34,417 nucleotides of DNA from Lachnospiraceae bacterium A4 (GTDB taxonomy: Bacteria > Bacillota > Clostridia > Lachnospirales > Lachnospiraceae), in the NCBI GenBank assembly GCA_000403215.2, contig KE159551.1, forward strand, positions 1 through 34,417, in the 5' to 3' direction. The stretch's first letter is position 1. Each line of letters begins with the position of its first letter. The notes under the pieces are model-generated. The model worked only from the letters and a program-made list of their open reading frames with translations, searched no databases and was not told where the DNA came from. A program made the position numbers and the translations under genes. Below are positions 17,636 to 25,555 of this stretch, piece after piece.

Positions 17636-19501
17636 TTATTTTTCCTCTGCTTCGGCTGCTTCTTTTTCCGCCTTTTCTTTCTCTTCCTGCTCTTCTTTTT
17701 CCTTCTGCTTCTCTTTCTCCTCCTGCGCCTCCTTGGCGTCGATGAGGTCAATCTTTCCCTGCACTTCGTCCGCTTTGTTATCTTTGCCTATTTCGAGATA
17801 TGCTGCCTTGGCATATTGATAGTGTATCTTTGCCTGCGCATAGTCTTTCTGCTCTTCCAGAAGGCGTGCCAGCTCCTCGAGCGCCTTCGCATCCTCCACC
17901 CGCGCTGCGACCTCCTCCTGCTTTTCCTTTAACGCCGCGATCTTCATATTCAGAAACTCGATCTGCGCGGTGTCTTCCAGCGCGGCATATTTCTCCATGG
18001 CAATGAGGTAAAACACGTTTGCCCCGTCCAGGTCTCCCTGTGAGAAGGCTTCCTCGCCCTGCCTGACCAGCTCTGCAGCTGCAGCCTGTTCGGCGGCAAG
18101 CTTCGCCGCCTGCTCCTCGCTCTGCTTCTCCTGTTCTTTCTTCTCCTTCTCTTCGGCTTCCCTGACAGCGCTCCACTCCTCGTAGAGCTTATCCAGTGCA
18201 TCCAGCGCCTGCTGTTTCCCGTCATTAAAATAAATGGCTGCCGCTCTCGACTTTGCTTCCAGATATTTCTCCTCTGCCTGCTCATAATTGTCATGCTCAA
18301 ACAGGCTGTCTCCCAGCTCGATGCTGTCAAAGACCTGCTCATACTCCCGGATCTGTCCCAGCCTGTCCTCAATGTGCGAAAGCCCGGCATTATCCGCATG
18401 GCGCACCTGTTCTCCTGCCTTGATGTAGGCATCCTTTGCACCCGCATAGTCACCGCCCGCATAGGCATCATCCGCGCCGATCACTGCCTCCATACACATC
18501 AGATATGACTGATATCTGTCCGCCGCTTCCCTGTCCTTTAGCTTCTGCGCCTGTTCGAGCGCCTTTGTGCACTCTTCCTTTGCGCGCAGGAAATTATCGG
18601 CTTCTATGTACTGCTGCGCGTTGGAGAAATACTGCTCCATGTCCGCCCGCTTCTGCGTTCTGCCCCTGTGCCAGAAATACAGGACCAGTGCTGCCACTAC
18701 CGCCATCACAAGAATCGTCAGTGATATGGTGGCTGCTTTTTTTATTCTCTTTTTCCGGTCCGGGTCTGTAAATACTTTTTCGATATAGACGGCTGCAAAT
18801 GTATAGTTTTCCAGATTCGCCGGCTGGCGGGAGAGCAGCAGGTCCTCCACCTTATCGCATTCCTCCATCGGCTCATTTCCAGCCTCCGAAAAGACATCTG
18901 CAAGCTCTCCCTCATCCACATTCTCCCAGATGCCGCGCGTATACAGCGTGATGATATCCCCATTACAGAGCTTTTTCTTTTTGGACACAAAGGGCTTGAA
19001 ATGCTCCCTGCCAAGATAGGCATACAGGTTATTGCGCTCCTCGTGGCGTGCGACTTTGTCCTGTGTGATCGCCCCCTCCTGTACCATGTCCTGGCTGAGT
19101 GACATATCCGATGTAGCCAGAATGCACCTGCCCTCACGGTACAGCCTAAGGCGCGTGTTTCCCGCGTGTCCATAGCGGAATTTCACATAGTCCGTGACCA
19201 CCACTGTGACAGACGCCTTCTGTTTCTCATAGCTTTTGCCCTGTAAGAGCTCCCGGTTGGCGGATTTCAGGTATCTTTTCAGTTTTGCCTTACTGATGCC
19301 CGGCTCTCTCTGGAAGGCATCCACCACCGCACTGATCGCCGCCTTCGCCCCCAGTGCCTCGCGCATTTGGGTGATGCCGTCCGCTATGACATAGCACGCA
19401 TAGCTGTCCAGCTCCACGAAACCAAAATAGTCATTGTTGCTCAACTGGCTTCCTGCCTCTGACAGAAATGCCGTCTTGATGCTGCTGTTATATTTCCTCA
19501 T
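17636..19501 (-). CDS. Degenerate PP2C-like domain, membrane span and TPR-like/coiled-coil tail
   Basis: A 621-residue single-pass protein. Residues 1-243 keep the PP2C fold (NNDYFGFVE, VIADGITQ, YGHAGNTRLRLYREG) but lack key metal ligands. The SDG motif is replaced by YTRG at 188-191, the final DN by EN at 231-232, and DGMGG by DGITQ. It is therefore probably not a phosphatase but a binding domain. A membrane helix at about 258-277 follows a basic patch. After it come repeated helical pairs of the type A-x-YIEADNFLRAKEECTKAL, resembling TPR/BTAD repeats, then a long Glu/Lys/Ala coiled coil. The start overlaps the stop of the active PP2C gene by four bases (ATGA). It may sense envelope signals for the phosphorylation switch. 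Confidence 0.8.
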   Translation of the reverse strand: MRKYNSSIKTAFLSEAGSQLSNNDYFGFVELDSYACYVIADGITQMREALGAKAAISAVVDAFQREPGISKAKLKRYLKSANRELLQGKSYEKQKASVTVVVTDYVKFRYGHAGNTRLRLYREGRCILATSDMSLSQDMVQEGAITQDKVARHEERNNLYAYLGREHFKPFVSKKKKLCNGDIITLYTRGIWENVDEGELADVFSEAGNEPMEECDKVEDLLLSRQPANLENYTFAAVYIEKVFTDPDRKKRIKKAATISLTILVMAVVAALVLYFWHRGRTQKRADMEQYFSNAQQYIEADNFLRAKEECTKALEQAQKLKDREAADRYQSYLMCMEAVIGADDAYAGGDYAGAKDAYIKAGEQVRHADNAGLSHIEDRLGQIREYEQVFDSIELGDSLFEHDNYEQAEEKYLEAKSRAAAIYFNDGKQQALDALDKLYEEWSAVREAEEKEKKEQEKQSEEQAAKLAAEQAAAAELVRQGEEAFSQGDLDGANVFYLIAMEKYAALEDTAQIEFLNMKIAALKEKQEEVAARVEDAKALEELARLLEEQKDYAQAKIHYQYAKAAYLEIGKDNKADEVQGKIDLIDAKEAQEEKEKQKEKEEQEEKEKAEKEAAEAEEK

Positions 19502-20334
19502 ACAAATCCCTCGACCAGCACGATGCTGGCATTATCCTTTTCCTTCTGTATCCCAGTGTTGACTGCCTCTATGATTTCATAGGCTTTCTGCTGTAACTTG
19601 CCGCGCCCTGCCAGCAGCTCCTCGATGCGCTTCCAGTCTGTCCCCTCGTAGAGCCCGTCGCTCATCAGCACCACGATATCCTTCTCCTTCAGGCGCACCG
19701 GCGTGTCAAAGAACTCGATCTCCTCAAAACCGTCCTGTCCGATATAATTGTAGAGCCTTTTATTTTCAAGCAGTTCCAGTGCCTGCTGTCTTGTGATGGT
19801 GCCCTCCATAAATTTCCCTTCCGCGAGCATGTCAATTGTATGCCCTGTGGAGAGCGGCACCAGTCCGCCTTTCCGGTATACGGCAACCTTCACATTGCCA
19901 GCGACTGCATAGTAGAGTTGATTGTCACGAATCAGCACTGCCCCTACACTGGCGCCTCCCCTGCCGTCATCCAGCTCGTCAAGAATCGCGCTGTTTGCCA
20001 TGCGGAAAGACCGTTGGAAAAAATAGGCAGGATTCTCGGCGGACTGATAGCAGGTAAACATATCCTTTAGTGTCTCCACGGCAATTCTCGACGACACCTT
20101 CCCACCGTAACTTTTGCCCATGCCGTCGGCAAGCACTGCCAAAAATGCGTCGGGCCCCTGACAGATCCCATAATTGTCCTCCTGAACCTGTCTGGTCCCT
20201 ATGGTCATCGCTCTGCCGACACGAAACCGCCGCATGACTCTTCCTGCCGCTCTTGCAGGAGACAGGAATCGGACTGCGGTCAGAAGAAAAATAAACAGAT
20301 AGATTGCCAATATGACGATTTCTTCCCTTATCAT
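19498..20334 (-). CDS. Membrane-anchored PP2C-family Ser/Thr phosphatase
   Basis: A 278-residue protein with one N-terminal hydrophobic segment (residues 6-25) and a complete PP2C domain. The metal-binding Asp residues are all present: QEDNYG (Asp53), VLADGMG (Asp70), LMSDGL (Asp226) and KDNASIVLV (Asp267). It should remove phosphate from Ser or Thr residues using Mn/Mg. In T6SS, a PppA phosphatase of this family switches off firing by reversing Fha phosphorylation; the FHA gene directly upstream here supports the same logic. No kinase lies in the window. The ATG at 20334 has AGGAGG seven bases before it; ATG 20340 and GTG 20355 are alternatives. Confidence 0.88.
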   Translation of the reverse strand: MIREEIVILAIYLFIFLLTAVRFLSPARAAGRVMRRFRVGRAMTIGTRQVQEDNYGICQGPDAFLAVLADGMGKSYGGKVSSRIAVETLKDMFTCYQSAENPAYFFQRSFRMANSAILDELDDGRGGASVGAVLIRDNQLYYAVAGNVKVAVYRKGGLVPLSTGHTIDMLAEGKFMEGTITRQQALELLENKRLYNYIGQDGFEEIEFFDTPVRLKEKDIVVLMSDGLYEGTDWKRIEELLAGRGKLQQKAYEIIEAVNTGIQKEKDNASIVLVEGFV

Positions 20335-20345
20335 CCTCATTCCTC

Positions 20346-20840
20346 CTACTCCCACTTGAAATGCTCGCCGCAGAAAGGGATGAACAAAAACTGGCTCTCG
20401 CCCATCTCGATCACGTCATACTCATGCAGCTGCGCCGGCGCATACACTGCCTCGCCATTTAGATACACAATGCCGTTGCTGTCGCCCGGCAGCAGCACCG
20501 TCTTGCTCTGTTTCTCGTCATAGACCACCACACAGTGGTTCCGCCGTGAGATCTTGTTATCCCCTAAGATCTGAATGTCCATGTCATCCGCCCTGCCGAC
20601 AAAGTTCTTGCCTGCCATCACCCTGTAGTCCTTGCCCCTGCGCGGTCCTGCCACACAGACCACCCAGCCGCACACGGGATTTTCCTCCTTCATAAAAAGG
20701 GCTTCCTCGATCTCCGTGTCCGTCTGTCCGACCTCCTTCTTCTCCCTTGTCGCTGTCTCAATATTGCAGTATGGGCATATCGTCCCGTAACGCCTGCTGG
20801 AAAACATGTGTCCATTCTGGCATCTGATTAAATTGCTCAT
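20346..20840 (-). CDS. Zinc-ribbon plus FHA domain protein
   Basis: A 164-residue soluble protein. Residues 7-25 form a small zinc ribbon (CQNGH, then CPYC at 22-25), and residues about 75-155 an FHA domain with NFVGR at 79-83, KISRRNHC at 96-103 and LNGE at 127-130. FHA domains bind phosphothreonine. The FHA protein is usually the regulated target in T6SS threonine phosphorylation. The ATG at 20840 (AAGGGAG nine bases upstream) overlaps the previous stop by four bases (ATGA); the PP2C gene follows 12 bases on. The pair is probably one control unit for assembly or firing. Confidence 0.88.
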   Translation of the reverse strand: MSNLIRCQNGHMFSSRRYGTICPYCNIETATREKKEVGQTDTEIEEALFMKEENPVCGWVVCVAGPRRGKDYRVMAGKNFVGRADDMDIQILGDNKISRRNHCVVVYDEKQSKTVLLPGDSNGIVYLNGEAVYAPAQLHEYDVIEMGESQFLFIPFCGEHFKWE

Positions 20841-21433
20841 CGTTCGTATCTCCCTTCCTTCGTGTTTATATAACATACTGTCTCTGGCTCCTCCATGTAT
20901 CCGCCGCACAGCACTTCCAGATCATCCTCCAATAAAAGAGAGCTGCCTGTGATTCTGCCCTCGATTGCTTTCACCAGCCGGGGGAGAACGCCACAGAACA
21001 GCTCCCAGTCATCTGACAGCAGTTGCTGCCGGATATAAAATAATTCGTATTTTTCCAGCCGTATGAACGCCTTCGCCAACAGATTCTCCGCCTCCTCCAT
21101 GTCCTTTTCAATCTCCTCATGTATGACGTCTGGCATCCAGTAAATACAGTCCATCGCTTCATCCAGATACAGCTTTTTATCTGCCATTGCCAGTGCAATC
21201 TCATGACTCTGCGTGTATCCGCTCGACCTCAGTCGGAAAAAACACAGATACTTTATCCGTCTCTGTGCTTCGGTCTCCTGAATGTCTGCCTGACTTTTGA
21301 CCAGATGGTCTATCGTCTCTGTAAGCGCCGGAAGCATCTTTTGATACGACTCCTCAAGCACCTCCTTTCTCGCGGCTTTCCTCTCTGCCCGGTATGTTTG
21401 CAGAAAGTCCGTCAGTTCTTTGGTACGCTGCAT
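20837..21433 (-). CDS. Conserved accessory protein of the core set, paralogue of 2685 gene
   Basis: A 198-residue, helix-rich soluble protein. It starts QRTKELTDFLQTYRAERKAA after the Met, with AAGGAGGG six bases before the ATG at 21433; an ATG two codons earlier would leave no spacing. It shares with the 2685 protein the central Y-L-F strand, a KLYLDEAMDC segment matching FYLDTQEASA, and a C-terminal CGGYMEEPE matching CGDYMDHA. Function unknown. It is coupled to the FHA gene by an ATGA overlap, so the accessory triad is physically joined to the regulatory set at this site but not at module 4. Confidence 0.65.
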   Translation of the reverse strand: MQRTKELTDFLQTYRAERKAARKEVLEESYQKMLPALTETIDHLVKSQADIQETEAQRRIKYLCFFRLRSSGYTQSHEIALAMADKKLYLDEAMDCIYWMPDVIHEEIEKDMEEAENLLAKAFIRLEKYELFYIRQQLLSDDWELFCGVLPRLVKAIEGRITGSSLLLEDDLEVLCGGYMEEPETVCYINTKEGRYER

Positions 21434-21445
21434 ATACATCCCTCC

Positions 21446-22030
21446 TTAAAGTATGTCCCATAATTCCTCTACTGACTGGAAGCACTGCTCTACAATGCCC
21501 TCCCACTGATCCTTTACCCTCGGCGGACAGTTGAAAATGCCATGCAGAACTGTCTTCCGCATCCGTATAATGTACATGCGGTTGTAATTCTGCCCGTCAA
21601 GCGCATAGCCCTTAAAGCCAAACCAGCTCATCTCACTGCCCTTGTCCGCCGCCGTATTGTCCACACGCTCGCTGATGCGGATTGACGGATTCACGTTGCG
21701 CAGGGCATTCTGGAACTGGCTGCTCATCGTTTTGGTATCCCCCTCTTCCAGCTGGACAGGGAGAATGTTAAAGCCAAAGTTGACCGTAGAGTCCAGACTT
21801 GTGATGATAAAATCCGGGGCATTTAGAGACGGGTATTTCACTTCCCGCACCTGATCCGGCATCACGACAAACTGCTCTGGCAGGTATAACCGGATTTTGG
21901 TATCCGGCAGTGTGATCTGGGAGAAGGTGATAAGATCATCCTCCACGTAGATTCCTGTTTCCAGTGTTGTGTGTTTTCGGCGTTCCTCCTCCCATCGGGC
22001 TTCTAAAATCTGTTCATCGTAATATTCCAT
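21446..22030 (-). CDS. Mog1/PsbP (DUF1795-like) accessory protein of the core set
   Basis: A 194-residue soluble protein with the strand-rich layout LPDTKIRLYLPEQF, FGFNILPV, WFGFKGYALDGQNY, VLHGIFNCP and a final helix around W-x-x-I-V-E-Q-C-F-Q-S-V. This fits a Mog1/PsbP fold such as DcrB/DUF1795, the group containing T6SS Eag chaperones; the assignment is by pattern and inference. Paralogues lie at 1512 and, broken, at 7114. AAGGAGG lies seven bases before the ATG. A copy next to each spike or effector module suggests a role in loading effectors or spikes. Confidence 0.6.
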   Translation of the reverse strand: MEYYDEQILEARWEEERRKHTTLETGIYVEDDLITFSQITLPDTKIRLYLPEQFVVMPDQVREVKYPSLNAPDFIITSLDSTVNFGFNILPVQLEEGDTKTMSSQFQNALRNVNPSIRISERVDNTAADKGSEMSWFGFKGYALDGQNYNRMYIIRMRKTVLHGIFNCPPRVKDQWEGIVEQCFQSVEELWDIL

Positions 22031-22064
22031 TGGTTTTCCTCCTTGTTGTATTCGCTATAGCATC

Positions 22065-22421
22065 TTACTTCTTTCGTTTACTCTTGTATAAATACCCCCC
22101 ATTCGTCAGCCGCTTGGTATTGACAACAAAGTCCATTTGATATTTCCCAGTACCTGCGTCTTTTTTGACAATAACCTGTCCCACGCCTGCCATGGCGCCC
22201 ACTGCCTTAACAAAATCCCCACTCCCCGTTTTCCCGGCATTGTTCATAAGCGGCATAGCTCCCTGCGCTCTCTGAACATAATACCTGAAACTTGGTGTCA
22301 GCCTTACATTTTCCTGTGAAAGAGGTTCATATGTTTTGTATGTAGATGCAGTTATATACACCTTCTTCCCTTTCCCATTAAATCCATCACCTATATGAAA
22401 AGAACTTTCCCTGTTTCCCAT
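22065..22421 (-). CDS. Small unidentified basic protein
   Basis: A 118-residue protein rich in Gly, Lys and Ser, starting MGNRESSFHIGDGFNGKGKK and ending YLYKSKRKK. The ATG at 22421 has AAGGAG eight bases upstream; a longer reading from 22439 lacks this. It contains GAMAGVGQVIVKKDAG, a small glycine-rich hydrophobic stretch too short and broken for a confident membrane span. It lies between the Imm11-like and Mog1-like genes; the module 4 triad has no equivalent. Function unknown. Confidence 0.55.
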   Translation of the reverse strand: MGNRESSFHIGDGFNGKGKKVYITASTYKTYEPLSQENVRLTPSFRYYVQRAQGAMPLMNNAGKTGSGDFVKAVGAMAGVGQVIVKKDAGTGKYQMDFVVNTKRLTNGGYLYKSKRKK

Positions 22422-22469
22422 CTGTTTTTCTCCTTCCATTATTGCATTCTTATCTAATCTTCTCCCATA

Positions 22470-22988
22470 TTATTCTGGTATAAACAATTCCACCTCCTTG
22501 ATTCCAAGCCCTGACACTTCCCGCCTTATCAGACTTTCCACAAAATCCAGTGATATAATCGTATGACATTTATTCATAGGGTCCCTAACCCAAAAAATAT
22601 TTCTGTGTACCTCAACTTTCCTCCCCTGTATCTTGCAGCAGCAGTTTTTTTCTGCAATACGCAGTTTGGAAGTTTCATTAAATACCGGCAGGAAATATAG
22701 TTCCGATTTCCTGTTAAGCTGATCCAGAAGGAACACATTACGGCAAAAACAACAGTCTTTGTACATCCTTATGACCTCCACAACCTTTGATGAGATCAAT
22801 AAAAACGGAAACAGAATGATATCCGTAAATATTGTATTCTCTGACGGTTCTATAAAGAAAATCTGCTTTTCCGGTAACCTGGGAAACGTATCCAGCTTGA
22901 TATTCCTCACATCAAACTTGCCACACCATCCCTTTAACCGTGGAGCATATTTTAGTTCTGGTGTATCCTGTATTTCAAAATATTTCAT
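22470..22988 (-). CDS. Imm11-like (DUF1629-type) accessory protein of the core set
   Basis: A 172-residue protein starting MKYFEIQDTPELKYAP, with GAGG six bases before the ATG at 22988; the ORF could begin four codons earlier. It shares its MKYF start and the C-terminal SLDFVESLIRREVSGLGIKE with the 2149 protein. A Cys-rich stretch (KDCCFCRNVF and NCCCK) is notable and may bind metal. The Imm11/DUF1629 likeness is tentative. It follows the row of module 2 immunity candidates, so it could be either the last of those or, as its paralogue's context implies, the first gene of the accessory set. Confidence 0.6.
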   Translation of the reverse strand: MKYFEIQDTPELKYAPRLKGWCGKFDVRNIKLDTFPRLPEKQIFFIEPSENTIFTDIILFPFLLISSKVVEVIRMYKDCCFCRNVFLLDQLNRKSELYFLPVFNETSKLRIAEKNCCCKIQGRKVEVHRNIFWVRDPMNKCHTIISLDFVESLIRREVSGLGIKEVELFIPE

Positions 22989-23032
22989 CTTAAACCTCAT
23001 TTCTATATATACTCTGCATTCATTTACGTCAG

Positions 23033-23926
23033 TTAATTAATATATTCATATGCCATATCTCCAAATACTTCATCAAATGTCATGCCAGGAATTTTATTGT
23101 CTATCGCGTCTAACAAATCTTTTGTGAGTTCATCCCATACTGCTTCATCAACATGACAGCTTTCATCAACAATACTCGCTGGATTTTCCACGCTGCGATA
23201 GCTGACACTGCACTCTGCAGGATCACAGCCAAAATAGTTCGTAAATGCAATCTCTATTGTTTCGTTACCACGGGAATCAAATTTTTTTACACCGCACCTT
23301 AATACGCCCATACTGGTAGGATTATAATAATACAGCTTACCCGAACTTAGAAAATGCCAGTTGTAAGTCTCTCCCATCAGATATAAATATGCACATTGCT
23401 TTTCACGGTCATACTTCAGTATCTGGGGCTTGGGACCACCTCCATAAATTTCAAAAATCAGTTCCGGCAGACCATCCCCATCAAAGTCAAGATACCAGTA
23501 CTCTGCCGAGTTGATCATAGCATCGATAAAACTACTCTTGGAAAGAAACCAGTCAGCCCTCATCTCCAGAGGAAAATCATAAAAAAAGGTACCAGATGCA
23601 TCGTCAGATGGTAACGGCTTCTTATGAAACATAAGCGCCAGAAATGCCTTTTTATAATTCTGATCCATCTCCACATCATAAAGCTCTGTATCAAGCGGAT
23701 ATTCCTGAACTGTATAATCAAACTCCTGAACCAGATTACAAACTTTCTGGCGGCGTTCTTCCTCCGATTCCTCCATCTGTCTGGATGGCTCAAACCCGTT
23801 ACTGCCACTTTCTCCCTCTATGGCGCTAAAATCCAATTCCTGTACCTCTGGTCTGCCGCAGCCATTCACCAGCAGAGCCAGCACCATACAAAGAATATTT
23901 ACTAAATAATTTCGTCTGTTCTTCAT
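23033..23926 (-). CDS. Lipoprotein candidate immunity protein with DGDG-PEL motif
   Basis: A 297-residue lipoprotein. A basic start, a hydrophobic core and the lipobox LVNGC put the lipidated Cys near residue 23. The mature part holds one copy of a domain also found twice in the 23945 protein, with the hallmark YWYLDFDGDGLPELIFE. The D-x-D-G-D-G run resembles calcium-binding EF-hand or FG-GAP loops. It would sit on the outer face of the membrane. Its place after a PAAR-like effector and beside two relatives suggests immunity; that is contextual. The ribosome binding site is weak and an ATG three codons upstream is possible. Confidence 0.65.
   Translation of the reverse strand: MKNRRNYLVNILCMVLALLVNGCGRPEVQELDFSAIEGESGSNGFEPSRQMEESEEERRQKVCNLVQEFDYTVQEYPLDTELYDVEMDQNYKKAFLALMFHKKPLPSDDASGTFFYDFPLEMRADWFLSKSSFIDAMINSAEYWYLDFDGDGLPELIFEIYGGGPKPQILKYDREKQCAYLYLMGETYNWHFLSSGKLYYYNPTSMGVLRCGVKKFDSRGNETIEIAFTNYFGCDPAECSVSYRSVENPASIVDESCHVDEAVWDELTKDLLDAIDNKIPGMTFDEVFGDMAYEYIN
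23450..23507. repeat. 58-base exact direct repeat, copy 1
   Basis: Exactly matches 24398-24455. It encodes the YWYLDFDGDGLPELIFE motif core in the lipoprotein gene, and the other copy encodes the same motif in the second domain of the 23945 gene. Exact nucleotide identity within otherwise diverged paralogues indicates recent gene conversion or selection with recent duplication. Confidence 0.9.
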
Positions 23927-23944
23927 ATGTTTCACTTTACTCCA

Positions 23945-25366
23945 TCAATTCTGCACAGCAGTCATGCTGTTTTCCGCCAGTTCTTTGATATACGGCAATG
24001 CCGCATCACCGAACATCTCCTCAAAAGTCATGCTGGCAGTTCTATGGTCAATCGAATGAAAGAATTCCCTCGTCAGCTCATCCCAGACCTCACCGCTCAC
24101 TTCTGCACTAGTATCAATGATTGTTTCCTGGCTTTCTTCACTATGATACCCAATCCGGTATTTCAAGGGATCGTATTCATATAATATACTAAATATCAGC
24201 TTCATCGTCTCGTTTCCATATGGATCATATCTTTTTAAACCGTAACGTGTCACTCCGACATCTGTTGCAATATCATAGTATAAGTTTCCAGGACAGAGAA
24301 AATGCCAGTCTCTGCTGCCTCCGGCTAAATATAAATATGCGTTCTTTTTCTCCGTATCATATTTTAATATAATAGGATTTACTTTACTGCCCGGCAGTTC
24401 AAAAATCAGTTCCGGCAGACCATCCCCATCAAAGTCAAGATACCAGTACTCTGCCTCCTGAACCACTGTTTCCAAAAAATCATCCTCTATATAAGCACCA
24501 ATATCATAAAGACAGTCATAATAGCTGTCAATATTTTCACTATCCCAATATCTGTTGTGTGCTGCTGGTACTTTATGAAAAATGAGATTCAAAAACGCCT
24601 CTTTACAACTGCGATCCATCTCCTGATCATAAAGATCTGTGCGAATACTATGTTCTACCAAGGTATAATCAATCTGTTTCAGCTGCTCATAAAGTTTATG
24701 GTATTCATCCTGCTCCGGCTGTTCCAAAGAGGAAGCCTCATAATACGATACCTCCTCTTTAACAGCATCCCTTGTTTCAGCCGGAGGTTCCATACCTCCA
24801 AAAATTTCATCAAATGTCATGCTTTCAGGAATTTGATCAACTGCGTCAAAATAATCCTTTGTAAGTTCCTCCCAGACATCTTTTTCTACCCTGCAGCTCT
24901 CATCAAGTATATTTCCCAAATTCTCTTCATTATGATACCAGACCCAGTATTCACGCGGCTGACAGTCATTTTTGATACCAAATGAAAGACTGATAATCTC
25001 TTTTCCTGATGTATCATATGTCTTTATACCATAACGTATTGCAGTCTTTTTGCTGGTGTTGTAATAACACAATTTCCCCGGTCCCATGAAATGCCAGAAG
25101 GAACTGTCACCGGTCAAAAATACATATGCATTTTTCTTCTCGGAATCATACTTTAGTATATAAGGACGTTCCTTTGCTCCCGGCAGATCAAATATCAATT
25201 CCGGCATACCATCTCCATCAAAATCAAAATACCAATACGCTGCTTCATAGAGAATGTCATGCACAAAATCCTTCTTGACCAGATACCAGTTCGCCCCGAT
25301 ATTTTCAGTAAATTTATAATGATAGGTGTCATAAAATATTTCTTTCCCGTCCCGGTATACAGACAT
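23945..25366 (-). CDS. Two-domain DGDG-PEL protein, apparently lacking its N-terminus
   Basis: A 473-residue protein made of two copies of the domain in the 23033 lipoprotein. The signatures are YWYFDFDGDGMPEL near residue 47 and YWYLDFDGDGLPEL near residue 310. The second copy keeps the leading part (Y-E-Q-L ... KEAFLNLIFHKVP) but the first copy starts partway through it, with no signal peptide or lipobox. The ATG has no clear ribosome binding site, and an in-frame stop lies three codons upstream. It may be the 3' part of a longer immunity gene that lost its start, and so perhaps inactive because it is not exported. A promoter-like sequence at 25436-25464 lies upstream. Confidence 0.6.
   Translation of the reverse strand: MSVYRDGKEIFYDTYHYKFTENIGANWYLVKKDFVHDILYEAAYWYFDFDGDGMPELIFDLPGAKERPYILKYDSEKKNAYVFLTGDSSFWHFMGPGKLCYYNTSKKTAIRYGIKTYDTSGKEIISLSFGIKNDCQPREYWVWYHNEENLGNILDESCRVEKDVWEELTKDYFDAVDQIPESMTFDEIFGGMEPPAETRDAVKEEVSYYEASSLEQPEQDEYHKLYEQLKQIDYTLVEHSIRTDLYDQEMDRSCKEAFLNLIFHKVPAAHNRYWDSENIDSYYDCLYDIGAYIEDDFLETVVQEAEYWYLDFDGDGLPELIFELPGSKVNPIILKYDTEKKNAYLYLAGGSRDWHFLCPGNLYYDIATDVGVTRYGLKRYDPYGNETMKLIFSILYEYDPLKYRIGYHSEESQETIIDTSAEVSGEVWDELTREFFHSIDHRTASMTFEEMFGDAALPYIKELAENSMTAVQN
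24398..24455. repeat. 58-base exact direct repeat, copy 2
   Basis: Partner of 23450-23507, 948 bases apart and in the same orientation. Recombination between them would fuse the two neighbouring immunity genes in frame. Confidence 0.9.
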
Positions 25367-25375
25367 TCCATATAT

Positions 25376-25525
25376 TTACCATACTCTTTTATATACAATA
25401 ATTTCTACTACGTTATAATCACTCATTGATCCATTTTTATATATACACCTTTTTGACATGTCAAGTCAGGTGAATTTCAGGTCCAACAGCTACCCAATAT
25501 CTTCCTTCCTCATCAAAATCAAGAT
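25376..25525 (-). pseudogene. Decayed effector C-terminal domain
   Basis: Two short pieces match the C-terminal domain of the 26202 effector. Piece one reads LDFDEEGRYWVAVGPEI and ends at a stop at 25468; the effector has YVDSQGRYWVAVGPNV. Piece two, in another frame, reads KRCIYKNGSMSDYNVVEIIVYKRVW and stops at 25376; the effector ends KSCINITNNYRIMEIIVYDGEFNY. The part between, roughly 90 residues in the intact effector, is missing. At the DNA level GGTCCAACAGC and ACCCAATATC recur in both. This is the leftover tail of an older effector, displaced by the present effector-immunity pair. Nothing else in 25376-25555 is recognised. Confidence 0.75.
25436..25464 (-). promoter_or_regulatory. Possible sigma-A promoter before the truncated immunity gene
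   Basis: On the minus strand TTGACA (25459-25464) and TATAAA (25436-25441) are 17 bases apart. The match is good, but it lies inside an AT-rich decayed coding remnant, so it could be chance. If real it would express the downstream immunity genes 23945 and 23033 separately from their effector operon, as orphan immunity genes often need. Confidence 0.45.
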
Positions 25526-25555
25526 ATCAATATCAATTTCAACTACATATACAAT

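Noticed and set aside
17778-18176. Arg/Gly-rich minus-strand frame
   Set aside because: It is an out-of-frame shadow of the coiled-coil tail of the degenerate PP2C protein.
25195-25398. A short minus-strand frame overlapping the start of the 23945 gene
   Set aside because: It runs in another frame through the first DGDG domain, so it is a shadow. It does not restore the missing signal peptide.
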